Shown: piece by piece, positions 47,685 to 56,947 of the stretch
Layout: the number at the start of each line of letters is the position of its first letter
How positions within the stretch are numbered: the first letter of the stretch is position 1
Origin: Capnocytophaga cynodegmi DSM 19736
GTDB taxonomy: Bacteria; Bacteroidota; Bacteroidia; Flavobacteriales; Flavobacteriaceae
NCBI RefSeq assembly: GCF_000379185.1
Contig: NZ_KB900739.1
Coordinates: forward strand, 56,228-113,174
Length of the DNA stretch: 56,947 nt
Reading direction: 5' to 3'
The notes under the pieces: model-generated
Told to the model about the DNA's origin: nothing
Seen by the model: only the letters and a program-made list of their open reading frames with translations
Databases searched by the model: none
Translations under genes and position numbers: made by a program

Positions 47685-48532
47685 AAAGAAATTTAATACC
47701 ATTTTTACGAGTAATAACCATTGTTGGTGTTGTAGCTCTTGTTTTGGAACTTTTATACGGGAGCAAAGGGGAATGTGCAATTGCTAAGTATTCTCAAATT
47801 CAGATGCTTCTGGTTTTTTTACTTTTCGTTTTGATTTTTACAGAGGTCGTTTTGCGAGGAGTTGATAATTTAACTTATGGTATCAAACCTAAGTCAGGAT
47901 TTGCAGCAGAAGAGGGTTCTTTATGGAAGCGTTTTTATGCAAGTATGGTTAATCAAGTTCCGATTGAGCGTGAAAGTGAAATTATATTAGAACACGAACA
48001 CGACGGGATTAAAGAGCTTGATAATACATTGCCTACTTGGTGGGTGTATTTATTCTATGCTACAATAGTTTTTATGGTTGTATATCTTATTCGATTTGAA
48101 GTTATTAGAGATTATAATCAAGTAGAAGAATACGACAGAGATGTAGCTCAAGCTAAAATAGAAATTGCAGAGTACAGGAAGAATAATCCAAATTTGCTAA
48201 ATGCCGATAATGTGAAACTTCTTACTGATGCCTCTGATATTGAGGCGGGTAAAAAAATCTTCCAGATGAATTGTGTTGCCTGTCACGCTATGGATGGTGG
48301 GGGAGGTATTGGTCCTAACTTAACTGATGATTATTGGATTTTAGGAGGAAGTATCAATAAGATTTTTAATACCATTTCAGAAGGAGGTAGAGATGGAAAA
48401 GGTATGGTGGCTTGGAAAGCTTTATTGAAACCAGAAGAAATAGCTCAGGTAGCAAGTTACATCAAAACCTTAAAAGGAACTACTCCAGCAAACCCTAAAG
48501 CTGCTGAAGGAGATTTGTATACAGAAGAATAA
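47681..48532 (+). CDS. ccoP: cbb3-type oxidase subunit III (CcoP), mono-heme form
   Basis: 283 residues. Two N-terminal membrane segments and a third near residue 125 (FYATIVFMVVYLIRF) anchor it. The periplasmic tail carries one heme c site, NCVACHAMDGGGG, with a likely Met ligand in KGMVAWKALL. Proteobacterial CcoP has two such sites; the single site here is usual for Bacteroidota. It delivers electrons to CcoNO. A strong hairpin follows, partly separating it from ccoG. Confidence 0.93.
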   Translation: MKRNLIPFLRVITIVGVVALVLELLYGSKGECAIAKYSQIQMLLVFLLFVLIFTEVVLRGVDNLTYGIKPKSGFAAEEGSLWKRFYASMVNQVPIERESEIILEHEHDGIKELDNTLPTWWVYLFYATIVFMVVYLIRFEVIRDYNQVEEYDRDVAQAKIEIAEYRKNNPNLLNADNVKLLTDASDIEAGKKIFQMNCVACHAMDGGGGIGPNLTDDYWILGGSINKIFNTISEGGRDGKGMVAWKALLKPEEIAQVASYIKTLKGTTPANPKAAEGDLYTEE

Positions 48533-48566
48533 CAGAGAGTTAGATTTTTAAATATTAATGGTAAAG

Positions 48567-48622
48567 GTTAGAGAATTTGATGTTGAGTGGTTTGCTATTC
48601 ACTCATATTCTCTAACTTTTTT
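48567..48622 (+). terminator. Hairpin between ccoP and ccoG
   Basis: GTTAGAGAAT (48567-48576) pairs perfectly with ATTCTCTAAC (48607-48616), with a second inner stem GAGTG/CACTC and a T-run after. It is a likely intrinsic terminator or attenuator, so ccoG may be transcribed less. Confidence 0.7.
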
Positions 48623-48644
48623 GTTGTTTTTATAATAAAATATT

Positions 48645-50069
48645 ATGGCACAGCAAGGTAAAGATGTTTTTCGTGATTCTATCGGAACTATTGATGAAGA
48701 AGGGAAAAGAGCTTGGGTATATCCAAAGAAACCCTCAGGAAGATATTATCGTTATAGAAAGTATGTGAGTTATGTTCTTTTATTAATACTTTTTGTGAGT
48801 CCTTTTATAAAAATTAATGGTAATCAGTTTTTATTATTTAATGTACTTGATCGTAAATTTAATATTTTCGGACTCCCTTTTTGGCCACAAGATTTTTATC
48901 TGTTTGTAATTTCTATGATTATAGGAATTGTTTTTCTTTCTTTGTTTACAGTAGTTTTTGGAAGAATTTTTTGCGGTTGGATTTGTCCTCAAACCATATT
49001 TATGGAAATGGTTTTTCGCAGAATTGAATACTGGATAGATGGAGATAGAGGAGCACAAATGCGATTGAATAAACAACCTTGGAATGCCGAGAAAATTCGC
49101 AAACGTGTTCTGAAATGGACAATTTTTTTCCTAATTTCATTTTTGGTTGCAAATGTATTTTTGGCATATTTGATAGGCTCTGATATTCTTCTTACATATA
49201 TCATTGAAGGGCCTATAAATCACTTGAGTACGTTTGTGGCATTATTTATTTTTACCTGCGTTTTCTATTTTATATTTGCTTGGTTTAGAGAGCAGGTTTG
49301 TATCATAGCTTGTCCATACGGACGATTGCAAGGAGTCCTTCTGGATAATCGTTCTATCATTGTTGCGTACGATTATGTTCGTGGTGAAGGAGAAAAGGGA
49401 CGTAAAAAATTCCGTAAAAATGAAAATCGTCAGGAGCTTGGTCATGGTGATTGCATTGATTGTTCGCAATGTGTACACGTTTGTCCTACAGGAATCGATA
49501 TTCGTAACGGAACTCAACTGGAATGTGTGAATTGTACAGCTTGTATTGATGCTTGTGATGATGTAATGGATAAAACAGGCTTTGAACGTGGTTTGATACG
49601 TTTTGCAAGTGAGGAAAATATCGCTAAGAAAGCTCCTTTCAAGTTTGATTTAAGAATGAAAGGTTACACCGCTGTGCTTACAATTCTTGTCGGAATATTG
49701 ATAGGAATGCTATTTGTACGTACTGACGTTCAGGCAAATGTATTGCGTGTGCCAGGTCAGTTGTACAATCACGAAGGAAGAGGAATTATCAGTAATATAT
49801 ACACATACAAAATAATTAATAAAACCACGCGTGATTTTGATAATGTTACTATAAAAGTAGCTGGAAAGTCAAATGCTGAAGTAGTATTAGTAGGGAAGAC
49901 GTCAATTTTTGTTCCAAAACAAGGAATGGCAGAAGGGACTTTATTTATAAAAATTGAAGAATCTTCTTTGGAAGAAGAAAAAACAAAATTGATTTTAGAT
50001 GTTTATAGCGAAGGAAATAAAATAGAGACAGAAAAAACTATATTTTTGGGCCCTCGTGTATTCAAATAA
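48645..50069 (+). CDS. ccoG: Cytochrome c oxidase accessory protein CcoG
   Basis: 474 residues. Membrane segments are near residues 45-60, 85-110, 155-175 and 195-215, plus another near 340. The iron-sulfur region GDCIDCSQCVHVCPTGIDIR and LECVNCTACIDACDDVMDK holds two [4Fe-4S] clusters, and further Cys lie in FCGWICPQTIF and CIIACPYGR. A soluble Ig-like domain follows (about 370-474). CcoG handles copper reduction for cbb3 assembly. No ccoH or ccoI gene follows; the next gene is a giant surface protein. Confidence 0.94.
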   Translation: MAQQGKDVFRDSIGTIDEEGKRAWVYPKKPSGRYYRYRKYVSYVLLLILFVSPFIKINGNQFLLFNVLDRKFNIFGLPFWPQDFYLFVISMIIGIVFLSLFTVVFGRIFCGWICPQTIFMEMVFRRIEYWIDGDRGAQMRLNKQPWNAEKIRKRVLKWTIFFLISFLVANVFLAYLIGSDILLTYIIEGPINHLSTFVALFIFTCVFYFIFAWFREQVCIIACPYGRLQGVLLDNRSIIVAYDYVRGEGEKGRKKFRKNENRQELGHGDCIDCSQCVHVCPTGIDIRNGTQLECVNCTACIDACDDVMDKTGFERGLIRFASEENIAKKAPFKFDLRMKGYTAVLTILVGILIGMLFVRTDVQANVLRVPGQLYNHEGRGIISNIYTYKIINKTTRDFDNVTIKVAGKSNAEVVLVGKTSIFVPKQGMAEGTLFIKIEESSLEEEKTKLILDVYSEGNKIETEKTIFLGPRVFK

Positions 50070-50278
50070 TTTTGTTATTGTATTGATTGTTAATATTATA
50101 ACTTGATTTTCATATTCAAGTTGTATTTTTGACTTTGTTTTATAAAAATTATTATTTAGTTTATTTTCGATTTTACTATTCTTAAAATATCTGTAATTGA
50201 TTTTAAATCAAATACAACAATTATTGTTAATTTAATCATAAATTACTACGTTGTAATTTATTTTGATTAATTAATTGA

Positions 50279-50286
50279 TATATTTG
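50279..50286 (+). promoter_or_regulatory. -7 promoter element before the giant surface protein gene
   Basis: TATATTTG matches TAnnTTTG, 32 bases before the ATG, with no -33 at the usual distance. A small palindrome, AATTAC...GTAATT (50241-50258), lies upstream and could be an operator. Confidence 0.45.
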
Positions 50287-50318
50287 CCTTTGAATGCACT
50301 TAAATAAAAAAACTCACT

Positions 50319-53300
50319 ATGAGAAAAGTATTTAATTATATGGATATGAGAGGTCTATATTTTCTAATTTTAGTTTATTCTTTTTTTGGATTTCAGGTAG
50401 GATACGGACAGGGGGTAATAATTCCTCCAGGAGGTATTACTGTGGAATCGGGGCAAGAAATTACACAAAGACCTAATCCTTACGAATTAGGTAAATTGAG
50501 GGTTCAGGTAAACTTTATAGGATCTGCATCGGATGCTACTGTAACAGTAACTTTACCTGAAGGTGTTACAATGAAACCCAATTCATTAGTTAAAGAGTCC
50601 ACGGGTAATGGCACCATAACAGGAATTAGTGAAACTGGTTCTATTATTAATTTTACCATTACGGGGGCATCAGGAGAATTTATATTTTCCTTACAGAAGT
50701 TACTTTCACCGTTAGCACATAAAAAAGCAACCACTAATGATTCTACCCAATCTTATACCTTAGCAGACAAGGTTAAGATAGTTAAGGGGGTGAACACAGT
50801 GGAGAAAATTTCAAGTACTTATACTTATAAGTACCCGCTTATGTCAGTTGCTGAGATTTCTGCCAATAACAATGCCATTTTTGGAGAAAATATGGGCACT
50901 TTTAAGCTGTTAAATGGAGGAAATGGGAAGATATTCGATATTTACTTTGTTGTAGAGTATCCTACAAATATTGAACATAGTGAAATCTCTTATCAAGGAA
51001 TAGTGTTAAATCACATAGGTCAAATTGGAGGTAAATATATCTTTTTGTTGCCTTCTGCAGAACATAATAATGGTAACGGGTTGAGTAATGGACAATCTGT
51101 CATTATTAATCATAAATATAATGTAAAAAAGGCTTGTTTAAATGAACAGCTTGTTTATACGGTCAATTGGGGAGAATCTCAAAATGAGCAAGATTGGTAT
51201 GAGTATAAAGACAATATTGCACAAAGGACAGTGAGTAGTGCTACGGGGGCACCTAATATTGAAATTATAAGAAAGAATGTAAATAACACTAACGCTCAAT
51301 CGAATAACACTGATTATACAAAAACATATTTTAAACCTAATCCTAAATCAGGTGGATGTTATGCTTTAAATGAAACTGTTGGGACATTGCGTTATGCGTT
51401 TAAAAATTATGGACCTAACACCAATGCCGCATCTGCAATTTATAAGTTAGTAATGTATTTTAGGGAAGGTAGAAATGATGGTACCACAGCATTTTTCCGT
51501 CCTGAAAATTTCTATATTGTAAATCCTGATACAGGGGTAAAGACTCCGTTTACTCTTACACCAGCAACAGCTACTGGTATTACAGGGGCTAACAAACTGT
51601 ACAAGGCTGATTTTAGTAACCTAGCAACAGACCCTGATGGAACAGGAAAGGGGTTGGAAGACTTAGATGGTGATGGTAAATATAATGAATTACCTTCTCA
51701 AAATGAACTTATTATAGAGTATGATTTGGTAGTAAACCGAGCAGATAATTATACGAATTGTGTTTCACCTAACTTTGGCGGTACTTTAATTTATGATCAA
51801 TATAGGGCGTACGCCACTTATGAAACTAGTTGTGGAGACAAGGTAGGAGAACAAGGAGCCAATCCATTGCAAGGGGCCGTAGAAATGCAAAATAATGCGT
51901 ATGCTAATTATCTTAGAGTGTTGCCTTCTAGTGAATTACCTATTCAACTTGTTGAGGGTGGAGGTGTTAAACAAGCTCGTTTTATGTTTTCTTCTGACGC
52001 TTTTTATATACTTCGTCGTATCCAATCGGGAGGTGATGCTCATAATTGGCGTATTCAATATAATATCAATTTACCTGCAGGGGTTAAGGCAACTAATGTT
52101 AAGTGGGTAGATTCTGTTGTTTTTCCACCCGCTCCAGGTACGTTATCTACAGACCCACTTGCTGGATCAGTTACTACGGGGCAAAACTTGGTAGTTATCT
52201 CGCCTTACACAAATAAACGTGGATACGTTATTATGGATTTGGAGGCTGATTGCTCTTCAGGAAGTGGGACTTTAAATATAACTTATGAGGCACTTATGAC
52301 TGAAGATATTGTTAATGCACCCGATTGTAAACGTAGGTTGCTTTGTGAGACCAAGCCTATACAAGTGGCTTGTGCATCAAATTGTGGTAATGACGGACCT
52401 TCGTTGTTGTCAACCACAGGGGAGAGGGCTGAAAACTCGTATGGTTGGACAGACCATACCATGCAGACTCGACATACTAAAGCCACTATGCCAACCGAGA
52501 TGCTCAAACGTGCTTTGTATTTGGATGATGTAGAAATTAGTGCATCAGGTAAACAAAATGGACAGGCTAATAATTTATATTATAGTTTCACTACCAATCC
52601 AGGAGTGTCTTTAAATCCTAAGGAAATTAAGTTTACTTTTACCAGTGGAACACGTTCAGGAACTACAGTTACACTTCCAGCTACTGTAGCTACAGTACAG
52701 CGTTTTAAAGATACAGAAAGCAATGCTTGGAGAGATCGTTATGTCAAAGTTGTTTGGAATTTAACTTCAGCACTTAATAATGTCCCTCTTGAAAATGACG
52801 ATACTTTTAAAGTAATAGCTACTTATCAAGTGGACAGAAATTCTGAAAGATTGGATAATGCTCAAGATATACTTGCTGTTAAGGAGTCATATTTCTTTAT
52901 GTATGATACCGATGGGGTTACTGAGCGTTATTGTGGGGTAAAACAAACTCCTAGTTTTTTTGTAGCCAATACGGCAATACAATTTGATGGATTAAATGGT
53001 TATCTTTTAAATGCTTGTGTGCCAACTAATATAGGTACAAATATGATACACTTGGCAAGGCGTTTTTCAGCGGGTGGAACTCGTTTTGTTGGCGAATTCC
53101 GTCCAGACCGTTTGATTAAAACTTTCTCTTTTACGTTGCCTAAAACTTATTCGGTTTCACAAATTGTTTATGAATATGCCACCAATACCGGATTATCAAC
53201 AAGGCCAACAATAAACATTCCAGTAAGTGATTTTACTCAAACGACAATCGGAAATGATATAGTTTATACTTTGCAAAATACTTATGATCCAGTAAGTAAA

Positions 53301-56300
53301 ACATATAAATTGCCTCCTGGTCTTATTACTTTACATAATGAGTATGTAGCTGTTATAAGAGTGACAGTACAGGCATCTTGTGGAGCAAAAACAGATAAAA
53401 CGGAGTATGCGAAAACCAATACCACTCACTATGACTATTTTTATCATTATGGGTTGAATACTCCTTATGGTGTGCCCCATTCAGGTTCACCACAACAGAC
53501 CGAAGGTACGAATCGGCCACTTGACTATCGTAACAAGCCAAGTGTTAAGTTAGAGGTTGTAGGCAATAGTACTTTTGATGTCGTTCATACCGAACAAGAA
53601 TTGAAGGTAAAACTAACTAATAAAAACGGTAATTTTATTGCTCCTTATACTTGGATTTCTATTCCAGATGTAGTTGGTATTGATGTTATAGGTTTATATG
53701 AAGGTACTAATTTAATATCAAAACAAGCTTCTATTACAGGAGAATCAATGTATCATATCAGTACCGCAGGATTAAGTCCAGGTCAGTCCAAAGATTACAC
53801 AATTAGAGTGCGATTAACTAATTGTTCAACAGCAACCTTGAAAGTGTATTCGGGTTGGAATTGTAATTCTTTTCCACTTTCTTATAATCAAACTTGTAGT
53901 AGTGCTACAGACTCTAATTTGTCTGATTCGGAAACATCATTTACATTAAATCATTCTGGAAGTGAGGTACAGTTAAAGAGGTTAATAACCCCCAATCCTG
54001 AAATTCCTGATCCTTCATCACCAGGAACAGAACGTGCCAAATTACGTATGTGCGAAGATAACTGGTATGAGTATGAGATAAACAGCGGAAAACCAGGAGA
54101 TGTAATTCATCCACAAATTTCTATAACTAAGGAGTATGGGATTGAAATTCCTGAAATACAGGTGTTCTATCCTTTTAATAGTACTGTTACTAAGACACTT
54201 GTATCAATAGATAACAACACAACTGTAGTGTATGATCTGTTGGAAGCAAATCAAGTTCTTTATGGTACTGCTTCTGGTCAAGACGAAAATAATCGTAAGA
54301 TACGTGTACGTATAAATGTCAAACCCTCGTGTGATTTCCGTATAGGCTCTACCTTCGGCATAGAAGTTCTAGGAAAAAATACTTGTGGAGGAAACCTTGA
54401 TGGCACTCGTGATAACGCAATTACCGCAAGTGTTGAAGGAGTAAATACATTGAACTACTCTATAACAAATACGCTGTCATATAAGCTAGGTGATGCAAAT
54501 AGTTGTATGAGAGGGGCTATTTACGAGGGAAGACATCAAATTTCAGCCACATCAGGAAACTCAAGTGGACCAAATGGCAAAGTGGTGCTTCGTATTCCTG
54601 AAGGGTTTGATATTGTTGCAGGAACATTTACAGTAACTCATTTGTCAGGTGTATTCAATGGAACTGTTGACATAAATTCAGGTAAAGTTGTTGCTTCTGG
54701 AGCGAAAGAGTATCAAATCACAATTCCTGCTAATATGTCAAATGGAGATTATTTCACCTATGAAATAACCATTAAACAGCCAGACAATTCACCTTCTACA
54801 AATTGTGGAGTTGTAAAAGAGATTGAGTACTATACAATTGATGAGATAAATACGGTGAGCTGTCCAATGAATGGAATCAGTACGCCGTGTCCAAGTATGA
54901 GTTTTATAACAGCAGAGGCTAAGAAAGAACCTATTAAAGCAGAAAGGGCATCTCTTGTAATTAGTAATTTAAGCACAATTTCAACTGTTCAAAATGGTAA
55001 GGAAAAAGTCAAATTGACTTTTGATATACAAAATGTAGGAACGGTGGATTACGTTGGGGAACTGAAAATATCTCTATTTGATGACTCAAACAATAATGGG
55101 GTAATAGACCAAACGGATGCTCCTTTAGGGATATTTACTGTTGCGAATAGAACTTATACAGCAGGTGCAACAATAGGTGGATTAGAGGGAACTATAGAAT
55201 TAATGCAAGAACAAATATGTCGTTTGAGAGCTAAAATTTTGTCAACAGAAAATCGTTGTTTATGTGATATGTCTGATGTAAAAGTTCCTTCGCCAACGGC
55301 AATTTCTGGATTAGTTGAAAATATCATAGTTTGTGAATTGGAAACAAAGCAATTTGAGTATAACCCAGACGCTCCACAGAATTACGTTTCGTATAATTGG
55401 ACATCTTCTGATTCTGATGCTATGAACTATTTATCGGGAGTTACCACCAAAAATCCAACATTTACCTATACTGGAACGAAAATAACAGTAGCAAGGACAT
55501 ATAGTTATACGTTGACCATAAGGAGAGCCAATGGTTGTGAAGCATCACAAGAGGTGACGGTAACAGTTAATCCTGCTCCCTCGGCACCAGCAGTGCTAGC
55601 ACAAACTTTTTGTAGTAATACTTTACCAACTATATCTAATTTGGAACCTAAGGGATCAAATTACAGGTGGTATGATGTACCCACAGGAGGAACACCTCTT
55701 TCAGGTACTCAGGTTTTGAATACGGGAACATATTATGTTGCTGATGTTGTGGGAGGATGTGAAGGAATTCGTGCAGAGGTTACTGTGACACTAATTACTT
55801 GTAACGTTATAGATGCTGTAGATGACGATTTTGGAACGATTCCGATGGGAAGCACTACTACACAAACAGTGATTAATAATGATACCTTGAACGGGAATCC
55901 TGTTGTTATTGGTACGAATGTGGGAGAGGTAACTCTCACATCAGGTACTATGCCAATAGGAATTACATTGGACCCTACTAATGGTCGTGTTAGTATTGGT
56001 AATAATGTTCCTAGTGGTATATATACATTCACTTATGAAATTTGCGAGAATGGGGTTACTACTGCAAATTGTGATACGGCTACAGTTACAGTTGTCGTTA
56101 GTACAATTGAAGCAAATGATGATGATATGAGTAGTTCTCCAGTTGATGGAGCAACAGGAAATTCTAACCTTGTAAATGTGCTTACAAATGATACTCTCAA
56201 TGGTATCCCAAACATCCCAATTTCAGACGTTACTATTACTGTAACTACTCAAGCAACACCAATAGGAGGAAGCTCAAATGTTCCAGTTCTTGATCCTGCA

Positions 56301-56947
56301 ACTGGGAATGTAAGTGTCCCAGCGGGTACTCCGGAAGGAACTTATACAATTACTTATCAGGTTTGTACAAAATCTACTATTTGTGATACAGCAAATGTTG
56401 TGGTTGTAGTTACAGCTCAACCAATAAATGCCAAAGATGATACTTTTGCTCCTGTTGTTGGAGTTACAGGCGCAAAAGCAGGTAATGTACTTTCTGATAA
56501 TGGAAGTGGTACAGACACTCTAGGTAGTGTTGCAGCAACAACTGCAAATGTTGATATTTCTGTGGTCACATCCGCCTCACAAATTAATGGCAATCCAAAT
56601 GTACCTACTTTGGACACAAATACAGGTGAAGTTAACATACCAGCAAATACACCAGCAGGAACTTATACCATAGTGTATCGTATTTGTGAGAAATTAAATC
56701 CAACGAATTGTGATACAGCAACAGCAACAGTTGTGGTAAGTCTAACAGATTTGGAAGCTGTTCCAGATGACTTTAGTGGAACACCAATTCGTGGAACTGA
56801 TGGAGGAAACACATCAAGTGTTCTAACCAATGACAAATTGAACGGAACTCCATTAAATCCTTCTGATGTTACGCTCACTTGGGGAGCTACTCCTCCGAAT
56901 GGATTTACACCAAATATAGATGGAACAATTACAATAGCACCAAATAC
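50319..56947 (+). CDS. Giant secreted surface protein with tandem repeats, open at the right edge
   Basis: The ATG at 50319 opens one reading frame that runs to the edge with no stop in the stretches I translated (at least 2,209 codons). The signal peptide ends near VGYGQ. The first about 1,530 residues are beta-rich with spaced Cys residues, including repeated Cys-Gly or Asn-Cys turns. Then come a segment with VKLTFDIQNVGTVDYVGELK (about 1,560), a PKD-like module (about 1,668-1,755) and an Ig-like module with NYRWYDVPTGGTPLSGTQ (about 1,765-1,825). From residue 1,831 there are repeats of about 100 residues carrying NVLTNDTLNG, PAGTYTITYQIC and NCDTATVTVVV. The pattern fits large T9SS-exported Bacteroidota surface proteins. 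The C-terminal sorting domain would lie beyond the window, so T9SS export is inferred. Confidence 0.8.
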   Translation, partial: MRKVFNYMDMRGLYFLILVYSFFGFQVGYGQGVIIPPGGITVESGQEITQRPNPYELGKLRVQVNFIGSASDATVTVTLPEGVTMKPNSLVKESTGNGTITGISETGSIINFTITGASGEFIFSLQKLLSPLAHKKATTNDSTQSYTLADKVKIVKGVNTVEKISSTYTYKYPLMSVAEISANNNAIFGENMGTFKLLNGGNGKIFDIYFVVEYPTNIEHSEISYQGIVLNHIGQIGGKYIFLLPSAEHNNGNGLSNGQSVIINHKYNVKKACLNEQLVYTVNWGESQNEQDWYEYKDNIAQRTVSSATGAPNIEIIRKNVNNTNAQSNNTDYTKTYFKPNPKSGGCYALNETVGTLRYAFKNYGPNTNAASAIYKLVMYFREGRNDGTTAFFRPENFYIVNPDTGVKTPFTLTPATATGITGANKLYKADFSNLATDPDGTGKGLEDLDGDGKYNELPSQNELIIEYDLVVNRADNYTNCVSPNFGGTLIYDQYRAYATYETSCGDKVGEQGANPLQGAVEMQNNAYANYLRVLPSSELPIQLVEGGGVKQARFMFSSDAFYILRRIQSGGDAHNWRIQYNINLPAGVKATNVKWVDSVVFPPAPGTLSTDPLAGSVTTGQNLVVISPYTNKRGYVIMDLEADCSSGSGTLNITYEALMTEDIVNAPDCKRRLLCETKPIQVACASNCGNDGPSLLSTTGERAENSYGWTDHTMQTRHTKATMPTEMLKRALYLDDVEISASGKQNGQANNLYYSFTTNPGVSLNPKEIKFTFTSGTRSGTTVTLPATVATVQRFKDTESNAWRDRYVKVVWNLTSALNNVPLENDDTFKVIATYQVDRNSERLDNAQDILAVKESYFFMYDTDGVTERYCGVKQTPSFFVANTAIQFDGLNGYLLNACVPTNIGTNMIHLARRFSAGGTRFVGEFRPDRLIKTFSFTLPKTYSVSQIVYEYATNTGLSTRPTINIPVSDFTQTTIGNDIVYTLQNTYDPVSKTYKLPPGLITLHNEYVAVIRVTVQASCGAKTDKTEYAKTNTTHYDYFYHYGLNTPYGVPHSGSPQQTEGTNRPLDYRNKPSVKLEVVGNSTFDVVHTEQELKVKLTNKNGNFIAPYTWISIPDVVGIDVIGLYEGTNLISKQASITGESMYHISTAGLSPGQSKDYTIRVRLTNCSTATLKVYSGWNCNSFPLSYNQTCSSATDSNLSDSETSFTLNHSGSEVQLKRLITPNPEIPDPSSPGTERAKLRMCEDNWYEYEINSGKPGDVIHPQISITKEYGIEIPEIQVFYPFNSTVTKTLVSIDNNTTVVYDLLEANQVLYGTASGQDENNRKIRVRINVKPSCDFRIGSTFGIEVLGKNTCGGNLDGTRDNAITASVEGVNTLNYSITNTLSYKLGDANSCMRGAIYEGRHQISATSGNSSGPNGKVVLRIPEGFDIVAGTFTVTHLSGVFNGTVDINSGKVVASGAKEYQITIPANMSNGDYFTYEITIKQPDNSPSTNCGVVKEIEYYTIDEINTVSCPMNGISTPCPSMSFITAEAKKEPIKAERASLVISNLSTISTVQNGKEKVKLTFDIQNVGTVDYVGELKISLFDDSNNNGVIDQTDAPLGIFTVANRTYTAGATIGGLEGTIELMQEQICRLRAKILSTENRCLCDMSDVKVPSPTAISGLVENIIVCELETKQFEYNPDAPQNYVSYNWTSSDSDAMNYLSGVTTKNPTFTYTGTKITVARTYSYTLTIRRANGCEASQEVTVTVNPAPSAPAVLAQTFCSNTLPTISNLEPKGSNYRWYDVPTGGTPLSGTQVLNTGTYYVADVVGGCEGIRAEVTVTLITCNVIDAVDDDFGTIPMGSTTTQTVINNDTLNGNPVVIGTNVGEVTLTSGTMPIGITLDPTNGRVSIGNNVPSGIYTFTYEICENGVTTANCDTATVTVVVSTIEANDDDMSSSPVDGATGNSNLVNVLTNDTLNGIPNIPISDVTITVTTQATPIGGSSNVPVLDPATGNVSVPAGTPEGTYTITYQVCTKSTICDTANVVVVVTAQPINAKDDTFAPVVGVTGAKAGNVLSDNGSGTDTLGSVAATTANVDISVVTSASQINGNPNVPTLDTNTGEVNIPANTPAGTYTIVYRICEKLNPTNCDTATATVVVSLTDLEAVPDDFSGTPIRGTDGGNTSSVLTNDKLNGTPLNPSDVTLTWGATPPNGFTPNIDGTITIAPN
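55809..56947 (+). repeat. Tandem repeats of about 100 codons in the giant surface protein
   Basis: Four units are seen, starting about 55809, 56106, 56424 and 56751 (lengths 297, 318 and 327 bases, then cut by the edge). Each begins with an Asp-Asp motif (AVDDDF, ANDDDM, AKDDTF, AVPDDF), then TND-x-LNG, and ends NCDTA-x-x-TVVV. They differ throughout, so they are old duplications; more units probably follow outside the window. Confidence 0.8.

Noticed and set aside
50504-50734. Minus-strand short frames within the giant gene (also near 52283, 53353, 55733, 56033, 56417 and 56663)
   Set aside because: All lie antisense to the continuous plus-strand frame and look like shadows of its repeats and Val/Thr-rich code.

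Overview
The window reads as chromosome of a member of the Bacteroidota, family Flavobacteriaceae, most like Capnocytophaga. Reasons: AT-rich DNA; several promoters of the Bacteroidota type (TTG, about 19 bases, TAnnTTTG); a PorT-type component of the type IX secretion system (T9SS) beside ubiE; a fused CcoN-CcoO oxidase subunit; DUF2911, DUF3467 and DUF5723 proteins; and a lipoprotein with a Capnocytophaga-style surface-export signal. The genus is inferred and the family is well supported.

Layout. 1-390: the broken end of an IS5-like insertion sequence. 397-15740, all on the minus strand: DUF2911 protein, porT-ubiE, a DUF3784-like membrane protein, a GH92 mannosidase lipoprotein behind serC, a LuxC-like acyl-CoA reductase, outer-membrane barrel proteins, a POT peptide transporter and a SusA-like GH13 amylase. 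16015-30259, plus strand: the transcription/translation block tRNA-Thr, Tyr, Gly, Thr - tuf - tRNA-Trp - secE - nusG - rplK, A, J, L - rpoB - (YjbR/MmcQ-like gene) - rpoC - DUF3467. 30260-30692: a strong terminator, a candidate minus-strand small RNA and a porin promoter. 30693-38732: a porin, then on the minus strand a VWA protein, a barrel protein, a DUF5723 protein and the operon lipoprotein - DUF721 - GNAT - uvrB. 38786-41314, plus strand: membrane protein, winged-helix regulator and creD, with near-identical palindromes before the first and third genes. 41371-42726, minus: ribH and a TPR protein. 43015-44694, plus: ppa and gcvT. 45087-50069: cbb3 oxidase genes ccoS-ccoNO-ccoQ-ccoP-ccoG. 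50319 to the right edge: one huge open frame (at least 2,209 codons) for a secreted, repeat-containing surface protein.

How the parts fit. The large plus-strand block supplies RNA polymerase, elongation factors and stalk ribosomal proteins. The cbb3 genes supply a high-affinity terminal oxidase for low oxygen. Glycan hydrolases, the peptide transporter, porins and the giant surface protein suit a host-associated, glycan- and peptide-feeding lifestyle, and PorT would serve export of T9SS cargo, possibly including the giant protein.

The points most worth a second look are the gene lodged between rpoB and rpoC, the paired operators of the creD operon, the candidate small RNA at 30338-30453, and the giant reading frame at the right edge.
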